Below, one piece after another: positions 29,700-38,603 of a DNA stretch of 41,142 bases. The DNA is taken from contig DIUT01000028.1 in assembly GCA_002423105.1 (NCBI GenBank), positions 1 through 41,142 of the forward strand, given 5' to 3'. A program made the position numbers and the translations under genes. Below the pieces are notes generated by a model that saw only the letters and a list, made by a program, of their open reading frames with translations, ran no database searches and was not told the origin of the DNA. How positions within the stretch are numbered: position 1 is the stretch's first letter; each line of letters starts with the position of its first letter. This DNA is from Geobacter sp. UBA6151. Its GTDB lineage: Bacteria > Desulfobacterota > Desulfuromonadia > Geobacterales > Pseudopelobacteraceae.

Positions 29700-32600
29700 A
29701 TGACCGGTTTCCGCTTCAACGAAAAATATCTCTCCCAGATTCCTGCCCTGCAACTCCTGATCAACCTGGGCTACGAATACCTCCCCCCAGAGCAGGTCAT
29801 GAAACAACGCCAGGGCAAAACCGGTAATGTGCTCCTCGAAGGCATCCTGTGCGACCAGTTGAAACGCCTCAATCGCATCAACCACAAAAGCCGCGAATTC
29901 CTGTTCAGCGAAGAGAACATCCAGACCGCCGTACAGAAATTGAAAAACGTCAAGTACGACGGCCTGCTCAAGACCAACGAAGCGATCTACGACCTGATCA
30001 CCCTCGGCACTGCACTGGAGCAGACCGTCGAAGGGGACTCCAAGAGCTTCAACCTGCACTACATCGACTGGCGCAACTGGGAGCGCAACAAGTTCCACGT
30101 CACCGCCGAGTTCAACGTAGCACGCTCCCGCAGCAACGAAGCCGCCCGGCCTGACATCGTCCTGTTCGTCAACGGCATCCCGCTGGCGGTGATCGAATGC
30201 AAGTCGCCAAATGTGGGGGTGGAACAGGCAGTTTCCCAATCTATTCGCAACCAGAATGACGATTACATCCCCAAGCTGTTTGTCTATACGCAACTGGTCA
30301 TGGGCATAAACAAAAATGCCGCCCAGTACGCAACCACAGGCACCCAGGCTAAGTTCTGGGCTCCCTGGAAAGAACTGCGCGACAAGGAAACCGATGTTGC
30401 CGGTCGCGTCAATACCTCTCTTGCAATCGATAAGAAAGATCTGCTGTTCAGCGGTGAATTTGCCGTTGCCCGGTCATTTTTCGATGCCCACGAAACAGAA
30501 GGTGTGCGCTTGATTACCGAGCAGGACAGGGTGATCTACAGCTTGTGCCGTCCTGAACGGTTGCTTGAACTGGCCTTCAAATTCACCGTTTTCGACGGGG
30601 GCATCAAGAAGATAGCCCGTTATCAGCAGTTCTTTGTCATCAAGTCAACCTTGGAGCGGATCAAGCAACTGGACAATGAAGGACGCCGTCGGGGCGGCAT
30701 CATCTGGCACACGCAGGGGTCAGGCAAATCGTTGACCATGGTCATGCTGGGAAGAAATCTGGCCCTTGATCCCTGTGTCACCAATCCGCGCATCGTGCTG
30801 GTAACGGACCGTGACGATCTGGACAAGCAGTTGGGCAATACCTTTGCCGCGTGCGGGCTGGACCCGAGCCGGGCCACCTCGGGCAAGCACCTGATGGAAC
30901 TGGTGGCGGAACACAAGGCCAGCGTAGTCACCACGCTGATCCACAAGTTTGACAAGGCGCTAAACATCAAAAAATACCAGGATGACTCCCCCGATATCTT
31001 CATGTTGATTGACGAGAGCCACCGCACCAACTTCGGTAATTTCTCGGCGCGGATGCGGCAGATGTTCCCCAATGCCTGCTACATCGGCTTTACCGGCACG
31101 CCGCTCTTGAAAAAGGAGAAGAATAACTTCCAGAAATTTGGTGGCCTGATTGAACCGCACTACTCCATCAACCAGGCGGTTGAGGACGGCGCGGTTGTCC
31201 CGTTGCTCTACGAGGGACGCCATGTGGAGATGGAGCAGAACAAGGCTGCCATCGATCTCTGGTTCGAGCGTCATACGCAGGGCTTGACCAAGGAACAAAA
31301 GGCTGACCTGAAACGGAAATATGCCAAAGCGTCGATGCTGAACAAGGCTGATCAGGTTGTCTACATGCGGGCCTTCGACATCAGCGAACATTTCCGGGCC
31401 AACTGGCAGGGGACCGGTTTCAAGGCCCAACTGGTTGCCCCGAGCAAAACCGTGGCTCTGAAGTACCAGGAACACCTTGAAGAGATCGGCTTTGTCTCTT
31501 CCGAAGTGGTTATCTCAGCGCCGGACAGCCGCGAAGGGTATGACGAGACCGACGACGAGCCGACAGACGAGGTGGTCAAGTTCTGGCTGAAGATGATGAA
31601 ACGCTACGGCAGCGAGGATGAGTATACCAAGCAGATTATCAACCAGTTCAAATTCGGGTCGGATCCGGAGATTCTGATCGTGGTGAGCAAGCTGCTGACC
31701 GGCTTCGATGCTCCGCGCAACCGGATTATCTACATCTGCAAGGAACTGAAGGAACATACGCTGTTGCAAGCCATAGCCCGCGTCAACCGGCTGTCGGAAG
31801 ACAAGGACGAAGGGTTTGTGGTTGATTACGTGGGGCTACTAGGGGAACTGGACAAGGCTCTGACCATGTACAGCGCTTTTGAAGGGTATGACGAGGATGA
31901 CCTGAAAGGATCAATGACCTCCATAAACAGCGAGATCGAGAAGCTGCCTCAGCGTTACTCCGACCTGTGGGATATTTTCAAGGAGGTCAAGAACAGCTAC
32001 GACGAGGAAGCGTATGAGGTATTGCTGGCCGACGATGCGGCACGGGAGGATTTTTACCAATGCCTGGCCGAATACAGTAAAACCTTGGGTATTGCCCTGT
32101 CGTCCGAAGCGTTCATTACATCGGTTGATGAGACAAAGCTCTATCGCTACAAGGCCGATTTGAAGCGTTTTCACAACCTGAAAGCCTCCGTCAAGCTCCG
32201 CTATGCCGAGGCCATTGACTACCGGGATTACGAACCGAAGATCAGGAAGCTGCTCGACACCCATATTCAGGCAAATGAGGTTATTCAACTGAATGAACCG
32301 GTAAATATCTTTGACGAAAAGATGTTCAATGTGGTGAAGGAGGAGCAGGGTGTTTACGGCAATAGCACAGCGGCCAAGGCTGATGCCATTGCCCATGCCA
32401 CGAAACGGGTCATCACGGAAAAGATGGCTGAAGATCCGGCTTTTTACCAGAAATTTTCCAAACTGATTCAGCAGGCCATTGAGGATTTCCGGGCCAAGCG
32501 TATCTCAGACCTGGACTACCTGAACAAGGTTTCCGACATCCGCACCCATGTTGTCACCCGCCACCATGATGATATACCGGAATCTCTCACCAGCAACGAA

Positions 32601-32897
32601 GAAGCGATGGCATTTTATGGCGTCCTGAGACCGTTCTTCGAGCGGCATGACTTGGAACGGTGTGCAGGCGAGGCCATTGCCGCCGAAACCGCCCTGGCCA
32701 TTCAGGCCATTCTGGACCGCCACTGGAAGGTGCAGTTCTGGGACGACGATGATGCCCAGAAACAGGCCATCAACGACATCGACGACTATCTGTTTGATGA
32801 GGTAATAAGTAAGAAGGGGGTAGAAATCAGCCTTGACCAGATGGACAAACTCATTGAACAGACCATGCAGGTGACCAGGCACCGGAGAACCACATGA
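29700..32897 (+). CDS. hsdR: Type I restriction endonuclease/translocase HsdR
   Basis: Motor and nuclease subunit, 1065 residues. The N-terminal PD-(D/E)xK nuclease is intact: D152 in RPDIVLF, E166 and K168 in AVIECKSP. The SF2 helicase part has Walker A TQGSGKS (338-344), DESH (438-441), FTGTP, and the late motifs LLTGFDAPR and QAIARVNR. A long C-terminal helical domain binds the methylase core. All catalytic residues and full length suggest it is functional. G+C in a 60-base sample (35 of 60 at 30061) is like the host genes. Its stop overlaps the start of the metallopeptidase gene by four bases. Confidence 0.95.
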   Translation: MTGFRFNEKYLSQIPALQLLINLGYEYLPPEQVMKQRQGKTGNVLLEGILCDQLKRLNRINHKSREFLFSEENIQTAVQKLKNVKYDGLLKTNEAIYDLITLGTALEQTVEGDSKSFNLHYIDWRNWERNKFHVTAEFNVARSRSNEAARPDIVLFVNGIPLAVIECKSPNVGVEQAVSQSIRNQNDDYIPKLFVYTQLVMGINKNAAQYATTGTQAKFWAPWKELRDKETDVAGRVNTSLAIDKKDLLFSGEFAVARSFFDAHETEGVRLITEQDRVIYSLCRPERLLELAFKFTVFDGGIKKIARYQQFFVIKSTLERIKQLDNEGRRRGGIIWHTQGSGKSLTMVMLGRNLALDPCVTNPRIVLVTDRDDLDKQLGNTFAACGLDPSRATSGKHLMELVAEHKASVVTTLIHKFDKALNIKKYQDDSPDIFMLIDESHRTNFGNFSARMRQMFPNACYIGFTGTPLLKKEKNNFQKFGGLIEPHYSINQAVEDGAVVPLLYEGRHVEMEQNKAAIDLWFERHTQGLTKEQKADLKRKYAKASMLNKADQVVYMRAFDISEHFRANWQGTGFKAQLVAPSKTVALKYQEHLEEIGFVSSEVVISAPDSREGYDETDDEPTDEVVKFWLKMMKRYGSEDEYTKQIINQFKFGSDPEILIVVSKLLTGFDAPRNRIIYICKELKEHTLLQAIARVNRLSEDKDEGFVVDYVGLLGELDKALTMYSAFEGYDEDDLKGSMTSINSEIEKLPQRYSDLWDIFKEVKNSYDEEAYEVLLADDAAREDFYQCLAEYSKTLGIALSSEAFITSVDETKLYRYKADLKRFHNLKASVKLRYAEAIDYRDYEPKIRKLLDTHIQANEVIQLNEPVNIFDEKMFNVVKEEQGVYGNSTAAKADAIAHATKRVITEKMAEDPAFYQKFSKLIQQAIEDFRAKRISDLDYLNKVSDIRTHVVTRHHDDIPESLTSNEEAMAFYGVLRPFFERHDLERCAGEAIAAETALAIQAILDRHWKVQFWDDDDAQKQAINDIDDYLFDEVISKKGVEISLDQMDKLIEQTMQVTRHRRTT

Positions 32898-33607
32898 ATT
32901 CTGCCTTCGGCACCGTCAAGTACGGCAAGGAACAGGTACAATTCAATGTGCTTTATTCCGCCAGAAAAACCTTGGGAATTGAGGTTTATCCTGACAGCAG
33001 CGTTGTCGTTAAAGCACCGCTCGGGATCGATTCGTCAGAGGTGCAAAAAAGGGTCTTCAGGCGTGTCAGATGGATAGTGAGGCAGCAGCACTATTTCCGT
33101 CAGTTTGATCCGAGAACACCGGCGCGGCAATTTGTCGGGGGGGAAACCCACCTGTATCTGGGCAGGCAATTTCGGCTTGCAATCAGTTCCGGAAATCAGG
33201 ATTCAATAAAACTGACCCGTGGTTATTTTAGCGTTGAAGTCAGGGGCGCTGTTTCTTCTGATAAAGTAAAAAGGCTGCTGGATAGTTGGTATGCCGCAAA
33301 GGCAACTGCAAAGTTTGAAGAAATTTTAACCCACCGCTGGCCACATTTTGAAAAGTTGGGGCTGTCAAAACCGCGTGTACAGATCAAACGTCTGAAAAAA
33401 CGTTGGGGTAGCCTGTCAAGAAACGGACTATTGACGCTCAATACGGATCTGATCCGTGCTTCAAAAGAATGTATTGATTACGTCATCACCCATGAGCTCT
33501 GCCATCTGCAATGCCATGACCACAGTTCTGAGTTTTATCGGCTTCTGGAAAAGGTAATGCCGGGCTGGGAGAAGCGGAAGCACAAACTGGAACTGACGCT
33601 GGCTTGA
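32894..33607 (+). CDS. YgjP-like metallopeptidase (DUF45, M48-related)
   Basis: A 237-residue protein with the zinc site HELCH (H200, E201, H204) and a downstream HDHSSEFYRLLEKVMP that supplies the third ligand. KRLKKRWGSLSRNGLLTLN before it is also diagnostic of the YgjP/DUF45 family. No signal peptide or membrane segment. The family is often found beside type I hsdR genes; function unproven. Start overlaps hsdR by four bases (ATGA), so it belongs to the operon. A sample at 33301-33360 has 26 G+C in 60. Only seven bases separate its stop from the convergent methyltransferase gene, and no terminator is visible there. Confidence 0.9.
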   Translation: MNSAFGTVKYGKEQVQFNVLYSARKTLGIEVYPDSSVVVKAPLGIDSSEVQKRVFRRVRWIVRQQHYFRQFDPRTPARQFVGGETHLYLGRQFRLAISSGNQDSIKLTRGYFSVEVRGAVSSDKVKRLLDSWYAAKATAKFEEILTHRWPHFEKLGLSKPRVQIKRLKKRWGSLSRNGLLTLNTDLIRASKECIDYVITHELCHLQCHDHSSEFYRLLEKVMPGWEKRKHKLELTLA

Positions 33608-33614
33608 AACGCCC

Positions 33615-34376
33615 TCATAACCTGCCCGCCTTGATGAATAACGGCCAGAGTATTCTTCTCCGCCCTTCGCCCCAAAGTCCGCTGAGCTGCTGTTCAAGCT
33701 GCACCACAGGGTCAATGCCGTTGGTTTCATGGAAACGGGCTGTGGCAGACCAACTACGCAGATAGCCGGTCAGATCATCCAAGGTCCACTCCACAGCCAT
33801 GCGGAAGGCAGGAACCAGAACCGGGGCAAAAGGAAAAGCCAGGTCCGCATAGCCGTTTTCCACATGCCGCCGTTCCGGAGGCCAATAGCTCCCGACGGTC
33901 TCATGGTAGAAGGTGTGCAACAGACTCTGCACCGCTTGCGCGGCAGCGCCTCCTTCAGTCCCGAACACACCGTAAGTCCAGACCGCCAGCAGCCCACCCG
34001 GTCTCAGCACCCGCCTCACCTCAGCATAAAAACCGTCCAGATTGAACCAGTGCAGGGCCTGAGCCACGGTAATCAAATCAACGGAGGCATTGGCTACCCC
34101 GGACTGTTCCGCCGGAGCGGTGCGGTACTGCACAGCGGCACAGGGAGTGGCGGCGGCAATCTGGGCGGCGCTGGCATCGGTGGCAACCACCCGGTTGAAG
34201 CGGCGCGCCAGTTCGCAGGCTGCCTGACCGGTGCCGGTGGCGCAATCCCAGGCCAGCTCGCGATCCGGGGCAGCCTGTGCCAGCCAATCGAACAGGGCCG
34301 GGGGATAACCGGGACGATGCGTAGCGTAGTGTCCTGCCACACCGGCAAAGTGGTCGATAAAATGGTGCGTGCTCAT
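33615..34376 (-). CDS. Class I SAM-dependent methyltransferase
   Basis: A 253-residue soluble methyltransferase of the small-molecule type. Motif I WDCATGTGQAA is at 43-53, an acidic post-I residue follows in VVATDAS, then AQALHWFN and VLRPGGLLAVWTYG, a combination seen in YcgJ/trans-aconitate methyltransferase-like proteins. Substrate unknown. It starts in an ATGA overlap with the antiporter gene and has GAGGA six bases before the ATG, so it is the last gene of the minus-strand operon that contains the two kinases. Confidence 0.87.
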   Translation of the reverse strand: MSTHHFIDHFAGVAGHYATHRPGYPPALFDWLAQAAPDRELAWDCATGTGQAACELARRFNRVVATDASAAQIAAATPCAAVQYRTAPAEQSGVANASVDLITVAQALHWFNLDGFYAEVRRVLRPGGLLAVWTYGVFGTEGGAAAQAVQSLLHTFYHETVGSYWPPERRHVENGYADLAFPFAPVLVPAFRMAVEWTLDDLTGYLRSWSATARFHETNGIDPVVQLEQQLSGLWGEGRRRILWPLFIKAGRL

Positions 34377-36355
34377 GCCACATCCTCGAAAAGCCGCCCG
34401 GCATAGCGCAGTTGGTCCGGCGTTCCCAGCAGAAGCGCAACGTCACCATCATGAAGCTGCCAAAGCGGATCCGGGTTGGGAGCGACATCCTCACCACGCT
34501 TGATGGCCAGCACCGTGGCCCCGGAACGGGTTTTCAGCACGCCGTCACGCAGGCTGGTCCCTTCCACAGCAGCCCCTTTTTTAACCGTGAATGCTCCCAC
34601 CTCGGCGCCGGACAGAAAGCCGGTGATCCCCACCGCATGGCTGTGACGGCGGCTCATACCCCGGAACATCTCGTAGGAATCGCCACGCACGGCATTCACA
34701 CAGTTGTCGATCTCGTCCTCAGGCACCAGGTACTTGCGCAGCACTCTGGCAAAAATTTCGATGGAGGTTTCAAACTCCTCCGGCACCACCTCGTTGACAC
34801 CAAGCTGGTAGAGCGGTTCCATCTCGGCAACATAGCGGGTACGGACAATGATGTGCAACCGCGGATTGAGGGTACGGGCCACCGACGCCACCCGGCGGCT
34901 GGCCGCAGCATCGGAGATGGCAATGACCATCAGGCGTGCCTGATGAACATGCATATGCTCAAGCACCTCCTGCTTGCTGGCATCGCCAAAGACGATATGC
35001 AGCCCTTTTTTCTTCTGGCTGCGTACCGTAAAGGGATTGGCCTCGGCAATGATATGGGAGATACCCTGGCTTTTCAGCACATTGGAAAGATTGCGACCGT
35101 TCAGTCCGTAGCCGATGATGATCACATGGTCACTGAGACGGGGCTTCTTCTCCCGATCCATCAGCGGACCGGCGCCGCGTACCAGACGTTTGGGCAGTAA
35201 TTTGCTGAACCGGTCAGCCAGCGCAGGCGCCCATTTCAGCAAAAAGGGGGTAAGGGTCATGGTTGACACTGAGGCAGCCAGAAAAATCTGGTAGGCAGTA
35301 TCAGGAATCAGGCCGTTTTTCACCCCGGCCTGGGCCAGAATAAAGGAAAATTCCCCCACCTGGGCAAGGGAAATACCCGCCACAGCGGCAATCCGGGCCG
35401 GAATGCCGAGCATCATCACCGAACCAGCTGCAACAAGCGCCTTGATCAGCACGATGATCAGGATAGCTCCGGCCAGCAGCAACGGGTGCTTGAGAAAGAT
35501 GGAAAGATCCAGCAGCATCCCCACCGAAATGAAGAACAGGCTCATGAAGGCATCACGGAAAGGGATAATATCCCCCAGGGCCTGGTGGCTGTACTCTGAC
35601 TCCGATATCGCCAGACCGGCAATAAAGGCCCCCAGGGCCATGGAGAGCCCGGCCAGGGCAGTTAGCCAGGCCGTACCCATTCCCACAAAGATGATGGTCA
35701 GCAGGAACAGTTCGCGGCTGCGGGCCCTGACCACATGGCTGAAGATCCAGGGAATGGCATATCGGGCGCTGAAATGGGCAGCCCCAACCACGACCAGCGC
35801 CTTGAGGGTGGTAATGGCGATGCCGGACCAGCCGTCCCCCTGTCCGGCCAGAAACGGGGTAAAGAGCATCAACGGCACTACGCAGAGATCCTGGAAGATG
35901 AGAATCCCCAAAGCGGTCTTGCCATGGGGCGTATCCATCTCACCGGCATCCATCAGCAGTTTCATCAAAATTGCCGTACTGGAGAGCGACACGAGAAAGC
36001 CGGCAAACACGGCCTGATTGAGGGTAAGGCCAAACAGCAGGCTGCCGACGGCAACAGCGGCTATGGTCAGCAACAGTTGCGCCCCGCCCCCCAGAAAGAC
36101 CAGCTTGCGGATGCGCATCAGTTCTTTCAGGGAGAATTCAATGCCAATGGTGAACAACAGCAGAATGACACCGATCTCGGCCATCTGCTCAACCTGGTGG
36201 GGATCATTGATCAGCCCCAGGGCATGGGGTCCGGCCAACACACCGGCAGCAAGAAAACCGATGATGGAAGGAAGGCTCAAGCGCCGGAACAGCACCACCG
36301 TGATGATTGCCAGCCCGATCATCACCTCGAAATCTCTCAGTCCTTCAAAAGGCAT
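34373..36355 (-). CDS. CPA2-family monovalent cation:proton antiporter with TrkA domains (KefB/YbaL-like)
   Basis: Inner-membrane antiporter of 660 residues, exchanging K+ or Na+ for protons. About the first 385 residues are a chain of hydrophobic segments typical of the Na+/H+ exchanger domain (LSLPSIIGFLAAGVLAGPHA, LLFTIGIEFSLKEL). From about 410 there is a TrkA-N nucleotide-binding domain (DHVIIIGYGLNGRN), and the last 90 residues form a TrkA-C domain (VGAFTVKKGAAVEGTSLRDG). KefB itself is glutathione-gated; gating here is unknown. AGGAGT precedes the ATG. It lies 12 bases after the hybrid kinase stop, in the same operon. Confidence 0.92.
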   Translation of the reverse strand: MPFEGLRDFEVMIGLAIITVVLFRRLSLPSIIGFLAAGVLAGPHALGLINDPHQVEQMAEIGVILLLFTIGIEFSLKELMRIRKLVFLGGGAQLLLTIAAVAVGSLLFGLTLNQAVFAGFLVSLSSTAILMKLLMDAGEMDTPHGKTALGILIFQDLCVVPLMLFTPFLAGQGDGWSGIAITTLKALVVVGAAHFSARYAIPWIFSHVVRARSRELFLLTIIFVGMGTAWLTALAGLSMALGAFIAGLAISESEYSHQALGDIIPFRDAFMSLFFISVGMLLDLSIFLKHPLLLAGAILIIVLIKALVAAGSVMMLGIPARIAAVAGISLAQVGEFSFILAQAGVKNGLIPDTAYQIFLAASVSTMTLTPFLLKWAPALADRFSKLLPKRLVRGAGPLMDREKKPRLSDHVIIIGYGLNGRNLSNVLKSQGISHIIAEANPFTVRSQKKKGLHIVFGDASKQEVLEHMHVHQARLMVIAISDAAASRRVASVARTLNPRLHIIVRTRYVAEMEPLYQLGVNEVVPEEFETSIEIFARVLRKYLVPEDEIDNCVNAVRGDSYEMFRGMSRRHSHAVGITGFLSGAEVGAFTVKKGAAVEGTSLRDGVLKTRSGATVLAIKRGEDVAPNPDPLWQLHDGDVALLLGTPDQLRYAGRLFEDVA

Positions 36356-36367
36356 GCATACTCCTTG

Positions 36368-38581
36368 TCATGGTAGTTCCTGGTAAGGATAATCGACTGT
36401 CACTTTGCCGGTCAGCTTTTTCAATTCAGACAAAAGCAGCGAAATTTCAACCGGTTTGGGGACATGGGCGTCAAATCCCTGTTGCAGCAGACGAGTCCGC
36501 TCGCCATTCATGGCATGAGCCGTAAGCGCAATGATCGGGATATGCCCGCCGCTCTGCTGCTCCTGCTCACGGATGATCCGTGTGGCCTCATCGCCACCCA
36601 TTACCGGCATCTGGATATCCATCAGGATACAATCGAAGTGATTCCGCGCCAATTTCCCCAGCGCCAGCGCACCGTTTTCCACCACCGTAATCCGGTGCCC
36701 CATTCGTTCCAATAGGCGGGCAACAAAATCGGCATTTATCCGGTTATCCTCAGCCATCAGGATATCCAGCGGCAAAAGACACTGCTCCGGCTCATCGTGA
36801 GCCGGAACCTGCTCAGGAGGTGCTGTGCTTACCGGGGCTATCTCAAAAGGCAGATCAACATGGAACGTACTGCCAACCCCTTCGGAGCTTTCAGCCCAAA
36901 TACGGCCACCCATAAGTTCAGCCAGCCTGCGGCAGATGGCAAGCCCCAGCCCGCTCCCTCCGTACCTGCGGGTGGTGGAGTTGTCAGCCTGCTCAAAAGG
37001 AGCAAATACCCGCTCGATCATTTCGTGATTCATACCGATGCCGGTATCACTGACACTCAGGTGGATGCGCGCCCTGTCACCCGCACTTGCGCTCAGCTCG
37101 GCCGCAACAGAGATAGATCCGTGATCGGTAAATTTGATGGCATTACCCAACAGATTCAAGAGAATCTGTCTCGTGCGCAGATGATCTCCGCAGATGATAT
37201 CCGGCACGCTGCCGGGAATATCGGTCCGGATAACAAGTTTTTTCTGCTGAATGTGAAACTGCTGACTGTCCAACAACTCTGAAACTGTTGTGCGTAGAGA
37301 GAACTCGACCTGTTCCAGTTCCATTTTACCCGATTCAATCTTGGACAGGTCCAGAATGTCGCTGATCAGGGTTATCAAGCTCTCAGAAGAACTTTCTATA
37401 TTTTCCAGATACTGCTCTTGTTCAGGTGTCAACTCGGTGGTCCGCAACAGATGGGACATACCGATCACCCCGTTCATGGGGGTACGGATTTCATGGCTCA
37501 TGTTGGCCAGAAATTCACTCTTTGCGCGGTTGGCAGCCTCTGCTTCATCCCTGAGCTGCTTCAATTTTTCCTCAGCCAGCTTGCGTGCAGTAATATCCCG
37601 GGCGACACCGATTACCCCGGCTATCCGGCCTGTTGCATCAAAGAACGGCCGCTTCAGTACTTCGACCACCGCTTTTTCACCGGTGACCAGGGTTAACACC
37701 CGTTCGAAATTCAGAGTTGTGCCCGCTGCCATGACCTGTTGATCGGATTCGCGGTACTGTAGCGCCATATCCCGGTCCGGCACAATCTCAGCATCAGTGC
37801 GGCCGACGACCTGTTCCTTGGAAAGGCCGATGTAACGTTCGGCATAGGCCTGATTGCACCCAAGAAAGACACTGTTGACATCCTTGTAAAAGATCATGTC
37901 CGGAATAGCGTCCAGCATGGTCTGCAGAAAACGCTGATCTTCTTCGCGTTTTATCTCAAGCAACTTGCGCCCGGTGATGTCGATAAGGCTCCAGACAACA
38001 CCCATCTCGCCATCTGGCAGTTGCTGCTTGACCCCGGTCAGAAAGCACCAGAATATTTCGCCATTCTTGCGCAGCAGCCGGTATTCAGCATTCAGGTGCG
38101 TCATGCCGTCCCTGGCCTGTATGAAGGTCGGCGCCCAATCATCGTAATGCAGCTGATCAATGTGCAGTATCCGTACCGACTGGCCAATCAGCTCCTGTTC
38201 ACCATAGCCGAACATCTCACAGAGCTGCTGGTTCACCTGCACTATGATACGCTGCGAAGAAACAATCAAATTGCCGGTACCGTTGTACTCGAACAAGGTT
38301 TGCAGATGCGCCCGCTGGGCAAGAAGATCCGACTCAACAAGCTTGCGCTCGCTGATCTCAGTCTGCAAAATTCGATTGAAACGCCTGAAGGCCAGGCTCA
38401 ATCCGGCCAGAACGGTGATGATGACAATACAGGCCATGATAATGCCGGACAGAAGATTACTGCCAGTATACGCCGTGACTTTTTCCAGCGCCTGAACAGA
38501 CAAGGAGAACGTCAGGAACAGCAACAAGCAGATCATTGACAGCAGAAGTATACTATGTCGCCTTTTCACGAGGACAGGCAT
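36368..38581 (-). CDS. Hybrid sensor histidine kinase/response regulator with two PAS domains
   Basis: Membrane sensor of 737 residues: two N-terminal TM segments (about 10-30 and 45-65), PAS1 (about 90-205), PAS2 (about 215-335), HisKA with H363 in SHEIRTPMNG, HATPase_c (LLNLLGNAIKFTDHG, DTGIGM, GGSGLGLAI) and a C-terminal receiver with D655 in LMDIQMPVMGG. Output gene unknown; the phosphate could pass to a separate Hpt protein, as no Hpt domain is visible. The frame opens at ATG 38590, but AAAGG directly abuts that codon; ATG 38581, nine bases later, is better spaced. Thirteen bases separate the 38590 ATG from the preceding kinase gene's stop. Confidence 0.92.
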   Translation of the reverse strand: MPVLVKRRHSILLLSMICLLLFLTFSLSVQALEKVTAYTGSNLLSGIIMACIVIITVLAGLSLAFRRFNRILQTEISERKLVESDLLAQRAHLQTLFEYNGTGNLIVSSQRIIVQVNQQLCEMFGYGEQELIGQSVRILHIDQLHYDDWAPTFIQARDGMTHLNAEYRLLRKNGEIFWCFLTGVKQQLPDGEMGVVWSLIDITGRKLLEIKREEDQRFLQTMLDAIPDMIFYKDVNSVFLGCNQAYAERYIGLSKEQVVGRTDAEIVPDRDMALQYRESDQQVMAAGTTLNFERVLTLVTGEKAVVEVLKRPFFDATGRIAGVIGVARDITARKLAEEKLKQLRDEAEAANRAKSEFLANMSHEIRTPMNGVIGMSHLLRTTELTPEQEQYLENIESSSESLITLISDILDLSKIESGKMELEQVEFSLRTTVSELLDSQQFHIQQKKLVIRTDIPGSVPDIICGDHLRTRQILLNLLGNAIKFTDHGSISVAAELSASAGDRARIHLSVSDTGIGMNHEMIERVFAPFEQADNSTTRRYGGSGLGLAICRRLAELMGGRIWAESSEGVGSTFHVDLPFEIAPVSTAPPEQVPAHDEPEQCLLPLDILMAEDNRINADFVARLLERMGHRITVVENGALALGKLARNHFDCILMDIQMPVMGGDEATRIIREQEQQSGGHIPIIALTAHAMNGERTRLLQQGFDAHVPKPVEISLLLSELKKLTGKVTVDYPYQELP

Positions 38582-38603
38582 GCGGAGCATCCTTTAACGG
38601 AAA

